Assembly: GCA_947626675.1 (NCBI GenBank)
Contig: CANQTC010000009.1
Span: 38,291 to 102,290 of the forward strand
DNA length: 64,000 nt
Source: an uncultured Coprococcus sp.
GTDB lineage: Bacteria; Bacillota; Clostridia; Lachnospirales; Lachnospiraceae
Direction of reading: 5' to 3'
Shown: positions 43,948 through 52,426 of the stretch, one piece after another
Position numbering within the stretch: the first letter of the stretch is position 1
Layout of the letters: every line of letters begins with the position of its first letter
Position numbers and translations under genes: made by a program
The notes under the pieces: generated by a model
Seen by the model: the letters and a program-made list of their open reading frames with translations, nothing else
Told to the model about the DNA's origin: nothing
Databases searched by the model: none

Positions 43948-45192
43948 CTAAAAGTAACCATGAGGGTGAACCGTATGTTCTTCCTTTGCATTTACTGCCG
44001 AAAGAATCGTGTCACCCAGCATCAGTCCCCGTTGTATACTGTAGAAACCGAATCGTCTTCGTATGTCATCAACCGCTGCATCCATCTTCATCATTTTGTC
44101 TCTCAGTTCTGCATTATGGAATAAATCCAGCTGCTCCCAATAGTTGTCATTCACAAGGTCTGCTCCACGAATACCAACACTTCTGATCGGCTTCTGCCAG
44201 TTATAGCTTTGTTTAAAAAGCATAAATCCGGCATCAGCAATCTCTTTTGTAATATTCGTAGCATTTGAAACTTTTGTCTGCTTTGTGTATGAATACAGCT
44301 CATTATCACGAATACTTATTTCTACTGTCCTGCAACGAAAACCATTTTCTCTTAACCTCGCTGCAACACTCTCTGCAAGAACATACAATACAATTTTTAC
44401 ATCTTCGTCATTCTCTAAATCTCTTGGAGTTGTTGTACTGTTTCCAATCGACTTAACCGGAGCTGATGTATTCTCTTTTCTTACCGGTGAAGTATCATAA
44501 CCATTTGCAAATGCCCACAGGATACTTCCCATTTTACCAAGATAACTGTTCAACCACTTTTCATCAGTCCTTGCTATATCACCTATGGTATAAATGCCCA
44601 TTTTCCGCAATTTACTGTCTGTACTTCTTCCCACATATAATAAATCAGAAGCCGGAAGATTCCATGCTTTTGTCTGAAACTCCTCCTTATACATGGTTGT
44701 GATGGCGTCGGGTTTCTTATAATCAGAACCGAGCTTTGCAAATATCTTATTAAATGACACACCAACACTTACTGTTATGCCAAGTTCTGATTTCATTCGA
44801 TTACTTATTTCATGTGCAATCTTGTAACCATCACCTTTAATAGAAGCACTTGCTGTAACATCCAGCCAGCTTTCATCAATTCCATAGGGTTCCTGTAAAT
44901 CCGTGTACTCACCATATATCTCGTGAGCCATCTTTGAAAAACGAAGATACAAGTCCATTCTCGGAGGAACAAATGTAATATCGGGACACACCTGTCTTGC
45001 CTGCCACAGAGCCATTCCGGTCTTTACTCCATGTTTCTTCGCTACATAATCAGCAGTTAATACGATTCCGTGTCTCGCTTCCGGGTCTCCACCTACTGCA
45101 ACAGGCTTTCCACGAAGCTCCGGATGATGCAACAGCTCAATACTCGCATAGCAGGAGTTAATATCACTATGTAAAATAACTCTGTCTCCCAC
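43948..45192 (-). CDS. Y-family DNA polymerase (UmuC/ImpB type)
   Basis: 414 aa from GTG 45192 (GGAGGTG six bases upstream). Catalytic motifs: ILHSDINSCYASIE (first Asp), the palm motif YGIDESWLDVT (Asp-Glu near residue 105), GVSFNKIFAKLGSDYKKPDA; then little-finger domain. The IDES form and the cysteine and lengths fit element-borne UmuC/UvrX-like polymerases that copy damaged DNA. Promoter with operator palindrome at 45241-45285; followed by the LexA-like and DUF6504-like genes. Confidence 0.92.
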   Translation of the reverse strand: MGDRVILHSDINSCYASIELLHHPELRGKPVAVGGDPEARHGIVLTADYVAKKHGVKTGMALWQARQVCPDITFVPPRMDLYLRFSKMAHEIYGEYTDLQEPYGIDESWLDVTASASIKGDGYKIAHEISNRMKSELGITVSVGVSFNKIFAKLGSDYKKPDAITTMYKEEFQTKAWNLPASDLLYVGRSTDSKLRKMGIYTIGDIARTDEKWLNSYLGKMGSILWAFANGYDTSPVRKENTSAPVKSIGNSTTTPRDLENDEDVKIVLYVLAESVAARLRENGFRCRTVEISIRDNELYSYTKQTKVSNATNITKEIADAGFMLFKQSYNWQKPIRSVGIRGADLVNDNYWEQLDLFHNAELRDKMMKMDAAVDDIRRRFGFYSIQRGLMLGDTILSAVNAKEEHTVHPHGYF

Positions 45193-45240
45193 AACATTCA
45201 CCTCCAGTCTGTTTATGTTGTATTGCTTCTTGCAGGTACA

Positions 45241-45285
45241 AGTATAACTCTCTAGTAAAGAGATTGTCAACGGACACATGTGTCC
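45241..45285 (-). promoter_or_regulatory. Promoter of the mutagenesis cassette with perfect operator
   Basis: Minus strand TTGACA (45265-45270), 18-bp spacer, TATACT (45241-45246). The perfect 14-bp palindrome GGACACATGTGTCC (45272-45285) abuts the -35, lying between the divergent polymerase and S24-repressor promoters, so it is the likely repressor site. Confidence 0.75.
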
Positions 45286-45313
45286 TTTCATCTCTTATTC
45301 GGAGATTTTGCAC

Positions 45314-45342
45314 TTGAAATATTCTATTATCTGATATATACT
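45314..45342 (+). promoter_or_regulatory. Promoter of the S24 repressor gene
   Basis: Plus strand TTGAAA (45314-45319), 17-bp spacer, TATACT (45337-45342), 48 bases before the ATG. Confidence 0.7.
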
Positions 45343-45389
45343 ATAGGAGAAATCAAGACATTTATTATCCTTAGAAAAGAGGCGGAATT

Positions 45390-46127
45390 ATGAGAAATAT
45401 CGGTGAAATCATTTCTTCTAACAGAAAGAAACTGAAGTTATCTCAGCCAATGTTAGCTGAATTACTACAGCAGGAAGGAATTAATCTTACGGTAAAAGCA
45501 ATCTCCAAATGGGAGACAAACGCTACTGAGCCCAGTGTGGCAACCTTCCTTGCAGTATGCAAAGTATTAAACATCACAAATATATATGAAGAATATTTTG
45601 GAGAAAATCCGGCAGATCCACTCTCTTCCCTCAATGATGAAGGGAAAGAAAAGGCTTTGGATTATATTGGATTGTTACATGACAGTGGAAAATATGAGAA
45701 ACAGACTGCAAAGATTATTCCATTTTGCAGATATATTGAAGTGTATGATAATGCAGTATCTGCCGGAACCGGTAACTTTCTGGTAGACGGACCGAAAGAA
45801 ACGATTCAGCTTACGAAAGATATCATACCGGAATCCGCAAGCTTCGGTGTAAAAATCAGTGGTGACAGTATGGAACCGGAATTTGAAGATGGACAGATTG
45901 CCTGGGTTCTGAAACAGGATATTCTTGAAAACGGAGAAATCGGTATCTTCTATCTTAACGGAGATGCTTATATTAAGAAACTGCAGGACGATAATAACGG
46001 TGTATTTCTTATATCCCTCAACGAGAAATACTCTCCTATTCCCGTAGGTGAGAATGACCGCTTTGATATTCTTGGAAAAGTGGTTGGAAAGAATCATCCG
46101 GATGAGATTAAGGAATACTTACAATAA
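45390..46127 (+). CDS. XRE-S24 (LexA/HdiR-like) self-cleaving repressor
   Basis: 245 aa. N-terminal HTH (IISSNRKKLKLSQPMLAELL; KAISKWETNATEPS), linker, then an S24 peptidase: cleavage-type site AVSAGTG (Ala-Gly near residue 129), catalytic Ser in KISGDSMEPEFEDG (near 156) and Lys in GDAYIKKLQ (near 198). Such repressors cleave themselves in the presence of RecA filaments. It is divergent from the Y-family polymerase gene and the shared palindrome is its probable operator, making an SOS switch for the mobile island. Confidence 0.9.
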   Translation: MRNIGEIISSNRKKLKLSQPMLAELLQQEGINLTVKAISKWETNATEPSVATFLAVCKVLNITNIYEEYFGENPADPLSSLNDEGKEKALDYIGLLHDSGKYEKQTAKIIPFCRYIEVYDNAVSAGTGNFLVDGPKETIQLTKDIIPESASFGVKISGDSMEPEFEDGQIAWVLKQDILENGEIGIFYLNGDAYIKKLQDDNNGVFLISLNEKYSPIPVGENDRFDILGKVVGKNHPDEIKEYLQ

Positions 46128-46204
46128 ACAAGTCCTTATTTACAGACAGCATATGAAGTATCCTTGTTACCATAAAGAGATATATCAGAAAGTAGGTGAT
46201 TGCT

Positions 46205-46408
46205 ATGGCGGTCGTTAATAACCTTAAAGAAATTCGTGAATCACGAGGTCTTCTCCAAGAGGATTTAGCCTCTGCCACAGGGTTCTGCACAAAAACTATT
46301 GGCAGAGTGGAACGTGGTGAACGGGCACCATCCGCTGAATTTATGCTTCGTATTGCAGCATATTTCAATCTGCTTGTTGAAGATGTCTTTAAGTTGGAAG
46401 AGCACTGA
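46205..46408 (+). CDS. Small XRE-family regulator
   Basis: 67 aa, a single Cro/C1-type HTH: NNLKEIRESRGLLQEDLASA, TGFCTKTIGRVERGERAPSA, and a short tail. The ATG at 46205 is preceded by AGGTGATT; it follows the S24 repressor by 77 bases on the same strand. Possibly a Cro-like counterpart of that repressor; that is inference. Confidence 0.8.
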   Translation: MAVVNNLKEIRESRGLLQEDLASATGFCTKTIGRVERGERAPSAEFMLRIAAYFNLLVEDVFKLEEH

Positions 46409-46575
46409 CTTTGGTCGGTGTTCTTCCTTTTTGAGTACACTAATATATACCTTTTTATTTACTCTATATATTATTTATTCTATACATCATCAATTCGATA
46501 AACAGGAATTGCACATCCTTTAATATTTTATAACATACTTTTTGTATGTTATAGATATTCTCATCTAGCAAAAAA

Positions 46576-46605
46576 CAGGGGTGAGATAAAAGTCTCTCAC
46601 CCCTG
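46576..46605. terminator. Terminator of the redox operon (bidirectional)
   Basis: 11-bp perfect stem CAGGGGTGAGA/TCTCACCCCTG (46576-46586 with 46595-46605), T6 on the minus strand, between the convergent regulator gene and the desulfoferrodoxin gene. Confidence 0.85.
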
Positions 46606-46643
46606 AATTTTCTTCTTTCGAAATTACATATAATATTCTGATA

Positions 46644-47018
46644 TTACGCTTTCCACAAACCATGTAAGTTACAATATGCATATACAGCTTCTACTTCATC
46701 GCCTTCAGAAATGGCAAAGCTTACTTCCGGTGCATCACCTGGCTTTAACACCTTTCTTTGATTTCCGGATTTTGTCTGTAAAGATACCCATTCAATATAA
46801 TGAGCTTCTACCATTGGATGCTCAACTGAGCCAACAGAAACCTTTACTGTATTGCCTTCCACAGTCCATACCGGAAGATGTTTTTCTACTGCACCATCGG
46901 ATGTACCCGGAATAATTTCTGTCATTTTCTGACCACAACACATTACCGGTACACCAGAGTCCTTTACCATTGCAATAATATTTCCGCAATGCTCACAAAT
47001 AAGAAATCTTTGTTCCAT
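46644..47018 (-). CDS. dfx: Desulfoferrodoxin (superoxide reductase)
   Basis: 124 aa. Centre I: LICEHCGNIIAMV and VPVMCCGQKM, the rubredoxin-like four-Cys iron site. Centre II: VEHPMVEAHYIEW His ligands and the late AYCNLHGLW Cys and His, the catalytic iron that reduces superoxide to peroxide. ATG 47018 behind GGAGGTAG; last gene of the seven-gene redox operon. Electrons probably come from the rubredoxin-type proteins just upstream; the peroxide made would be removed by rubrerythrin. Confidence 0.95.
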   Translation of the reverse strand: MEQRFLICEHCGNIIAMVKDSGVPVMCCGQKMTEIIPGTSDGAVEKHLPVWTVEGNTVKVSVGSVEHPMVEAHYIEWVSLQTKSGNQRKVLKPGDAPEVSFAISEGDEVEAVYAYCNLHGLWKA

Positions 47019-47040
47019 AGTTCTACCTCCAAAAACTATT

Positions 47041-48225
47041 TTAATAGTTCTCTGCATTTACTTCAAAGTATGACTGTGGATGTGCACATACAGGGCATAC
47101 CTCCGGTGCCTTTGTGCCAACTACTATATGCCCACAGTTACGGCACTCCCATACCTTTACTTCACTCTTTTCAAATACCTGTGCAGTCTCGATATTCTTA
47201 AGAAGTGCACGATATCTTTCCTCATGATGCTTTTCGATTGCGGCTACCATGCGGAACTTTGCTGCAAGGGCTGTGAAGCCTTCTGCTTCAGCAGTTTTAG
47301 CAAAATCTTCATACATATCTGTCCACTCATAATTTTCGCCATCAGCCGCTGCCTGTAAGTTAGAAGGTGTATCACCTAAACCGTTCAATTCCTTGAACCA
47401 CATCTTTGCATGTTCTTTTTCGTTGTCAGCTGTCTTTAAGAATAAAGCTGCCATCTGCTCATAGCCTTCCTTCTTAGCAACAGAAGCAAAATATGTATAC
47501 TTGTTTCTTGCCTGAGATTCTCCTGCAAAAGCAGCCTCAAGATTTTTCTCTGTCTGAGTTCCTGCATAAGGATTTTTCTTCTCTTCTTCCATTAACTTAA
47601 ACTTTTCCTTTGGCTGTTTGCAAACAGGGCACTGCTCCGGTGCTTCCTCTCCTTCATGAACATAACCACATACTGTACATACCCATTTCTTCATAGTCTT
47701 TACCTCTTCTTTCTTCATATTATTTTTTTCGTTATTTGGAATCATTTCTAATAACTTTCTTGCAACATCCACAGGAAAATCTTTGGTCGGTGGATTTGCA
47801 ATCAAATCCTCTAAAAGTTCATGTGCATTGTTACTCTGAGGAAGCATAAAGCCTGCTTCTCTCAAAATGTCTTCAGCTACCAGTCTTTCTGATTTCGCAA
47901 CCGCCTTCATCAAACGATACAGTCCATCTTTATCAGTAGTTTCTGCTATTTGAAGTGCTTCCTTTTCTTCATCCGCTTTTGCCTGTGCAGTCTTATTCAG
48001 CACTGCTTTCACCTGATTTGTCTTTGGCTGTTGTGCAGGATATTCCTTTGGCACCATGGAAATTGCACCACTCGGACAAGCCTGTGCACACATTCCGCAA
48101 CCGATACACTTATCTACATCAATCACACTGTTTTCTGTGTCTGTAGCTCCAACAGGGCAAACATAAAGACACAGACAATCTTTTGTACAAAGTCTTAGAT
48201 TTCTTACAGCTACTTTTTCATCCAT
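47041..48225 (-). CDS. Ferredoxin-rubrerythrin fusion protein
   Basis: 394 aa. Domains in order: two [4Fe-4S] clusters (residues about 12-52; [15 protein letters not shown] and [15 protein letters not shown]), a helical linker (about 70-175), a rubredoxin knuckle pair (CTVCGY...CPVCKQP, about 185-205), a ferritin-like di-iron four-helix bundle with E-x-x-H motifs ([34 protein letters not shown]), and a C-terminal rubredoxin site (CRNCGH...CPVCAHP). An internal ATG near 47694 with AGAGGTAAAG upstream would yield a stand-alone rubrerythrin. It reduces peroxide. Confidence 0.9.
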   Translation of the reverse strand: MDEKVAVRNLRLCTKDCLCLYVCPVGATDTENSVIDVDKCIGCGMCAQACPSGAISMVPKEYPAQQPKTNQVKAVLNKTAQAKADEEKEALQIAETTDKDGLYRLMKAVAKSERLVAEDILREAGFMLPQSNNAHELLEDLIANPPTKDFPVDVARKLLEMIPNNEKNNMKKEEVKTMKKWVCTVCGYVHEGEEAPEQCPVCKQPKEKFKLMEEEKKNPYAGTQTEKNLEAAFAGESQARNKYTYFASVAKKEGYEQMAALFLKTADNEKEHAKMWFKELNGLGDTPSNLQAAADGENYEWTDMYEDFAKTAEAEGFTALAAKFRMVAAIEKHHEERYRALLKNIETAQVFEKSEVKVWECRNCGHIVVGTKAPEVCPVCAHPQSYFEVNAENY

Positions 48226-48227
48226 GA

Positions 48228-48863
48228 TTATGCTCTCCCTTCTATTTTCTCAAATTTCCAATCCGGAACCTTACACACCGGGCAAAGTTCCGGAGGTGTA
48301 TCGCCTATGTAAACAAATCCACATGTTGTACATACCCAGATATTGGTGTCTTTTAACATCGCTTCACCTTCATTCAAATAACGATTCACTAATGATGAAA
48401 GCATTCTTGTAACCTTTTCACCCCATACACATACTCTTGCAGCACCCCTGTCTGCATTTGCATCTGCAGTAGCTCTTACAGCTGCATAATTGTTTGCATC
48501 TGTTTGAAGCTCTTTAGCGAGTTTTTCAACGGATGCATCATTTACCGCCGGTACAACTGCGGTAAAATAATCTGCTAACTGCTTAAATAAATCTGCTTCT
48601 TCCTGCTTGTATTGTTTCTCACAGCCTCTTGCAAGATTAGAACAAAGTGCTGCCAGTTGTCCTGCTGAAAGTTTCTCTAAATCTTCTTCCATTGGCTCTA
48701 TGGCAGTAACTACTTTCTTTTCGTCACCATTTGCTTCCGGTTTAAAATCTGATTTTGCCGCACCACATAGTGGGCACTTCCAATCATCCGGCAATTCTTC
48801 AAATGGGACTTTTTCTTTGGCATCATCGTAGACATAGCCACAAATCTGACAAATGTACTTCAT
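48228..48863 (-). CDS. Rubredoxin-domain protein with second C-terminal rubredoxin site
   Basis: 211 aa. N-terminal rubredoxin ([12 protein letters not shown]...[11 protein letters not shown], residues 1-45), an all-helical middle without obvious E-x-x-H di-iron residues (about 60-170), and a C-terminal rubredoxin-like site ([20 protein letters not shown]). It looks like a rubrerythrin relative in which the bundle has lost its metal. It ends two bases before the ferredoxin-rubrerythrin gene, and AAAAGGAGG precedes its ATG. Likely electron carrier to the superoxide/peroxide reductases. Confidence 0.85.
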   Translation of the reverse strand: MKYICQICGYVYDDAKEKVPFEELPDDWKCPLCGAAKSDFKPEANGDEKKVVTAIEPMEEDLEKLSAGQLAALCSNLARGCEKQYKQEEADLFKQLADYFTAVVPAVNDASVEKLAKELQTDANNYAAVRATADANADRGAARVCVWGEKVTRMLSSLVNRYLNEGEAMLKDTNIWVCTTCGFVYIGDTPPELCPVCKVPDWKFEKIEGRA

Positions 48864-48896
48864 AGAAAATACCTCCTTTTGTTTTATTATGAAAAG

Positions 48897-49307
48897 CTAT
48901 TGTCTACCCTTCTCTAATTCTCCGGAATAGTCAATCATGCCTCCAAATTCAATAACATTTGTATACCCTAAATCCACAAGCTTCTGTGAAGCCTGCTTAC
49001 TTCTGTTTCCGCTTCGGCAATATACATAGATTGCCTGACTCTTATCCGGAAGTTCCGCAATCTCTTCTGTTCCAATAGATTCATTAGGGATATTGATTGC
49101 TCCGGGAATGTGTCCTTCCTCAAACTCATCATCTCTTCTGACATCCAAGAGAATATATCCCGAATCTTCCTTCATAAGCTCAAGTCCTTCTTCCATGGAA
49201 ACCTGTTGATAACTTGAATTTTGTTCTGTGTTCTTCGCAGAATCCGTATTTCCACATCCTGTAAGGATACATAGAAAAGTCATACACAGAATCAGTAATT
49301 TTTTCAT
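48897..49307 (-). CDS. Rhodanese-domain lipoprotein
   Basis: 136 aa. MKKLLILCMTFLCILTGCG is a lipoprotein signal, with the lipobox Cys near residue 18, so the rhodanese sits outside the membrane. The single rhodanese domain (about 40-130) has ILLDVRRDDEFEEGHIPGAI and active-site Cys in VYCRSGNRS. ATG 49307 behind TAGGAGG. It is a sulfane-sulfur handler in the redox operon; the third rhodanese activity of the seven genes. Confidence 0.88.
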   Translation of the reverse strand: MKKLLILCMTFLCILTGCGNTDSAKNTEQNSSYQQVSMEEGLELMKEDSGYILLDVRRDDEFEEGHIPGAINIPNESIGTEEIAELPDKSQAIYVYCRSGNRSKQASQKLVDLGYTNVIEFGGMIDYSGELEKGRQ

Positions 49308-49317
49308 TATGTACCTC

Positions 49318-51009
49318 CTACTGCTTATCCATTCCACAAGGAAGTGATGCTTCTATCAAATTCGTTTCTCTCATAACATTCTCATAGAAACGATAACCTC
49401 CTGAGAAGTTGTAACAATCAAATCCTTCCCCAGCTAAAATTCTACAGGATATATAGCTTCTTAATCCGCTTTGACACATCACATATACCGGTTTTGACTT
49501 ATCCATGTTCTCTAGACTTTCTCTTAAATCATCTACCGGAATGTTGATAAAGCCGTCCACATGACCTTTTGCATATTCGCCCTGTGTTCTTGTATCAAGA
49601 AGTGTCACACTTCCATCCCTTGGAAGCTTGTCCAATTCGTCAAAGTGGAACTGCTTTACGATTCCGCTTTCAATATTCTCAATCATAAATCCTGCCATAT
49701 TTACCGGGTCTTTCGCAGAGGAATAAGGTGGGGCATATGCCAAATCCAAATCCTTAAGTTCTGCTGCTTTCATACCTGCACTAATGGCTGTTGCAATTAC
49801 ATCCAATCGCTTATCGACTCCATCGTAGCCCACAATCTGTGCTCCAAGGATTTTTAAAGTACTCTTTTCATACACAACCTTCATTGTCATGACTTTTGCA
49901 CCGGGATAATAGCCTGCATGAGAAGCCGGAGATAAAACAACTCTTTCATAATCTATTCCGGCATCTTTCGCTGCTTTTTCGGTAAGCCCTGTGCTTGCAG
50001 CTGTCATATCAAACAGCTTGATAACCGAAGAACCCATGCTCCCTTTATAATGACTGTCTAAGCCGCAAATATTATCTGCCACGATCCTGCCTTGCTTGTT
50101 TGCAGGACCTGCTAAAGAAATAACCGCATTATTTCCCGTAACTGTATGCTTTACTTGTACTGCATCTCCTACCGCATAAATATCCGGTACGGATGTCTCC
50201 ATTTTATCATTTACAACAATCGCTCCCTTAATGCCAAGTTCAAGTCCTGCCTTTTTTGCAAGTGTAGTTTCCGGGCTGACACCGATTGCCATTAGAACCA
50301 TATCGGTACTTATTGGCTCATCATCTTTTAAAAGAACCTGTAACTGTTCCTTCTCCTCAAATCCGATTACGTCACCGCCAAGTTTTAGACTTATCCCTTT
50401 ACTGCGTAGCTTATTATGTACAAGAGTTGCCATATCATAATCCAGTGTATTCATCAGCTGTTTCGGTCTTTGTACAACTGTTACTTTAACACCCAAGTCA
50501 CATAGATTTTCCGCAACCTCAAGTCCGATAAATCCACCACCAACCATAACTGCAGTTTTGGGTTTCTTTTCTTCTACAAAGCTTCGTATTTTCAATGTAT
50601 CTTCTACCGTTCGTAATGTAAAAATCTTATCATTATCTATTCCCGGAAGATTCGGCTTTATCGGTTTTGCTCCCGGTGATAAAATCAATTTATCATAAGA
50701 TTCCTCATATACTTTTCCGGTATCCAGATTGTAAACTGTAACTGTTTTCTTTACAGCATTGATGTCTGTTACTTCATGATGAACCTTCATATCTATGCGA
50801 AATCTGTTCCATATGCTTTCCGGTGTTTGAAGTGTCAGTTCCTCCTTATCCTCAATTACACCGCCAATATAATAAGGCAGTCCGCAATTTGCATATGAAA
50901 TGTATCCGGAGCGTTCAAAAACGGTAATCTGTGCATGTTCATCTAATCTTCTAAGTCTGGTTGCTGCTGTTGCACCACCTGCAACTCCACCCACAATTAC
51001 AACCTTCAT
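49318..51009 (-). CDS. CoA-disulfide reductase with C-terminal rhodanese (persulfide reductase type)
   Basis: 563 aa. FAD-binding VIVGGVAGGATAATRLRRL at the N-terminus, the redox Cys in ISYANCGLPYYIGG (near residue 43), the NAD-binding AVMVGGGFIGLEVAENL (near 155), dimerisation domain, and a rhodanese domain from about 470 with Cys in VMCQSGLRSY. Such flavoproteins reduce CoA-persulfide, CoA-disulfide or polysulfide with NAD(P)H. Overlaps the upstream rhodanese gene by 4 bases (ATGA). Confidence 0.92.
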   Translation of the reverse strand: MKVVIVGGVAGGATAATRLRRLDEHAQITVFERSGYISYANCGLPYYIGGVIEDKEELTLQTPESIWNRFRIDMKVHHEVTDINAVKKTVTVYNLDTGKVYEESYDKLILSPGAKPIKPNLPGIDNDKIFTLRTVEDTLKIRSFVEEKKPKTAVMVGGGFIGLEVAENLCDLGVKVTVVQRPKQLMNTLDYDMATLVHNKLRSKGISLKLGGDVIGFEEKEQLQVLLKDDEPISTDMVLMAIGVSPETTLAKKAGLELGIKGAIVVNDKMETSVPDIYAVGDAVQVKHTVTGNNAVISLAGPANKQGRIVADNICGLDSHYKGSMGSSVIKLFDMTAASTGLTEKAAKDAGIDYERVVLSPASHAGYYPGAKVMTMKVVYEKSTLKILGAQIVGYDGVDKRLDVIATAISAGMKAAELKDLDLAYAPPYSSAKDPVNMAGFMIENIESGIVKQFHFDELDKLPRDGSVTLLDTRTQGEYAKGHVDGFINIPVDDLRESLENMDKSKPVYVMCQSGLRSYISCRILAGEGFDCYNFSGGYRFYENVMRETNLIEASLPCGMDKQ

Positions 51010-51329
51010 CCTTTCACAACCTTTCCTCTGTATGAACTAATACCTCCAATATTGGTAACATGTGAAAACCCCATCTGTTTCAATGCAGATGTAGCACTAC
51101 TGCTTCTTGCACCACTTTGGCAATATACAAATAGAGGTGTATCTTTATCCGTTATTTTTGCAAGGACTTTCTCTATCTGTTGAAGAGGAATATTCTCACT
51201 ATTCTCAATATGTCCGGATTCATATTCTTCCTTTGTTCTAACATCTAATAATACAGCTTTTTCTGTTTTCAAAAATTCCTGAACTCCTGCATTGATATCA
51301 GCTTGTTTAAAAAATCCGAAAATACTCAT
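51006..51329 (-). CDS. Single-domain rhodanese
   Basis: 107 aa cytoplasmic sulfurtransferase: VLLDVRTKEEYESGHIENSE and active-site Cys in FVYCQSGARSSS (near residue 74). Overlaps the thioredoxin gene upstream and the CoA-disulfide reductase gene downstream by 4 bases each. It would pass sulfane sulfur to the neighbouring reductase. Confidence 0.92.
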   Translation of the reverse strand: MSIFGFFKQADINAGVQEFLKTEKAVLLDVRTKEEYESGHIENSENIPLQQIEKVLAKITDKDTPLFVYCQSGARSSSATSALKQMGFSHVTNIGGISSYRGKVVKG

Positions 51330-51637
51330 TGTAACATCGCCTCCACTTCTGTCTTTGGTCTTGCACCGACAGCTTGTTTTACAACCTTTCCATCTTTAAC
51401 GAGTACAATGGTTGGAATGCTCATCACTCCAAACGCCTGTGATAATTCACCCTCCTCATCCACATTAACTTTACCGACTTTTGCTTTTCCTTCATACTCC
51501 TCTGCCAGCTGTTCAATAATTGGTCCCATCATCTGGCATGGTCCACACCAAGGTGCCCAAAAATCAATCAGTACCGGGATATTGGATTTCATCACTTCAT
51601 TTTCAAAATTTTCTCTTGTTATTTTTAATTCAGCCAT
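51326..51637 (-). CDS. trxA: Thioredoxin
   Basis: 103 aa, the canonical fold with active site DFWAPWCGPCQMMGP (residues about 25-39) and the cis-Pro segment SIPTIVLVKDGK. First gene of the seven-gene redox operon, with AGGAGGGC ahead of the ATG and a Crp/Fnr-type promoter at 51690-51731. Confidence 0.96.
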   Translation of the reverse strand: MAELKITRENFENEVMKSNIPVLIDFWAPWCGPCQMMGPIIEQLAEEYEGKAKVGKVNVDEEGELSQAFGVMSIPTIVLVKDGKVVKQAVGARPKTEVEAMLQ

Positions 51638-51689
51638 TTGTTAGCCCTCCTATTTTTAATTTCAGTAATCATTCCTGATTTCTAATTTC

Positions 51690-51731
51690 ATTATATACAT
51701 TAGGAGTTTTCTCTTCTGTGACTGAGTCTCA
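51690..51731 (-). promoter_or_regulatory. Redox operon promoter with Crp/Fnr-type site at -41
   Basis: Minus strand: perfect TATAAT (51690-51695), no recognisable -35 (CAGAAG at 17 bp), and a partial dyad TGTGA-N5-TCTCA (51717-51731) centred at about -41. This is class-II activator geometry; the crp/fnr gene stops directly beside it. Confidence 0.65.
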
Positions 51732-52400
51732 TTATTCAATAATTTTTTTCAAACCTTCAATATTTTTTATAACAATTGCACCTCTATTAAGCTCTATTAG
51801 CTCATCTGATGCAAATTGTTTCAACATTCTCGCTACTACCTCTCTTGCTGAATTGACTTCTTTTGCAATGGCTTCCTGTGTCATTTGAATCTTATTTTCG
51901 CCGGTTTTCTCATAAACAGAAAGTAAAAATCTTGCCATTCTCACATCAAATCTTGCAAACATTATTTCCTGCATAACCCATACCACGTCAGAGAATCTCT
52001 TCGTCGCAAGTTCATAGGCAAAACATCTCGCGTAAATATTGCTATCCATCAGTTTTTGAATCATTCCGGAATGAATTGCCACAATCTCTGTGTCTTCTTC
52101 TGCCAGAAGCTGCACATCCAACGATATCCCTGCAATCACACAGGAAGCCGACAAAACACAGCATTCTCCGCTTCCAATATGGAACAAAGTAATTTCACGT
52201 CCTTCTTCGCTTGTGATATAAACTCGAATAGAACCTTTTTGCACATAAATCATTCCGAGACACGCATCTGTCATTCCATAGATATAGGAATCCTTTTTGT
52301 AAATGCGTAAGACAGCACCACTTAACAATTGTTTTTTCTCTTCATCCGAAAGATTCTTCCAAAATGGTATTTGCTTTATAACTTCATTGATATCCATCAT
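51732..52400 (-). CDS. Crp/Fnr-family transcriptional regulator
   Basis: 222 aa. Cyclic-nucleotide-binding-type barrel (about 20-130) with a CCVLSASC cysteine cluster near residue 82, dimer helix, and C-terminal HTH QEAIAKEVNSAREVVARMLKQ (about 172-192). The Cys cluster lies where redox or metal sensing could occur, but it is not the Fnr N-terminal 4Fe-4S layout. It lies just upstream of the redox operon promoter and in the same direction as the DUF134 gene, 26 bases after it. Likely activator of trxA-dfx. Confidence 0.88.
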   Translation of the reverse strand: MMDINEVIKQIPFWKNLSDEEKKQLLSGAVLRIYKKDSYIYGMTDACLGMIYVQKGSIRVYITSEEGREITLFHIGSGECCVLSASCVIAGISLDVQLLAEEDTEIVAIHSGMIQKLMDSNIYARCFAYELATKRFSDVVWVMQEIMFARFDVRMARFLLSVYEKTGENKIQMTQEAIAKEVNSAREVVARMLKQFASDELIELNRGAIVIKNIEGLKKIIE

Positions 52401-52426
52401 TTATACCATCCAATTATCTTCATAGA

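Noticed and set aside
45675..46097. 140-codon minus-strand frame
   Set aside because: Antisense shadow of the S24 repressor.
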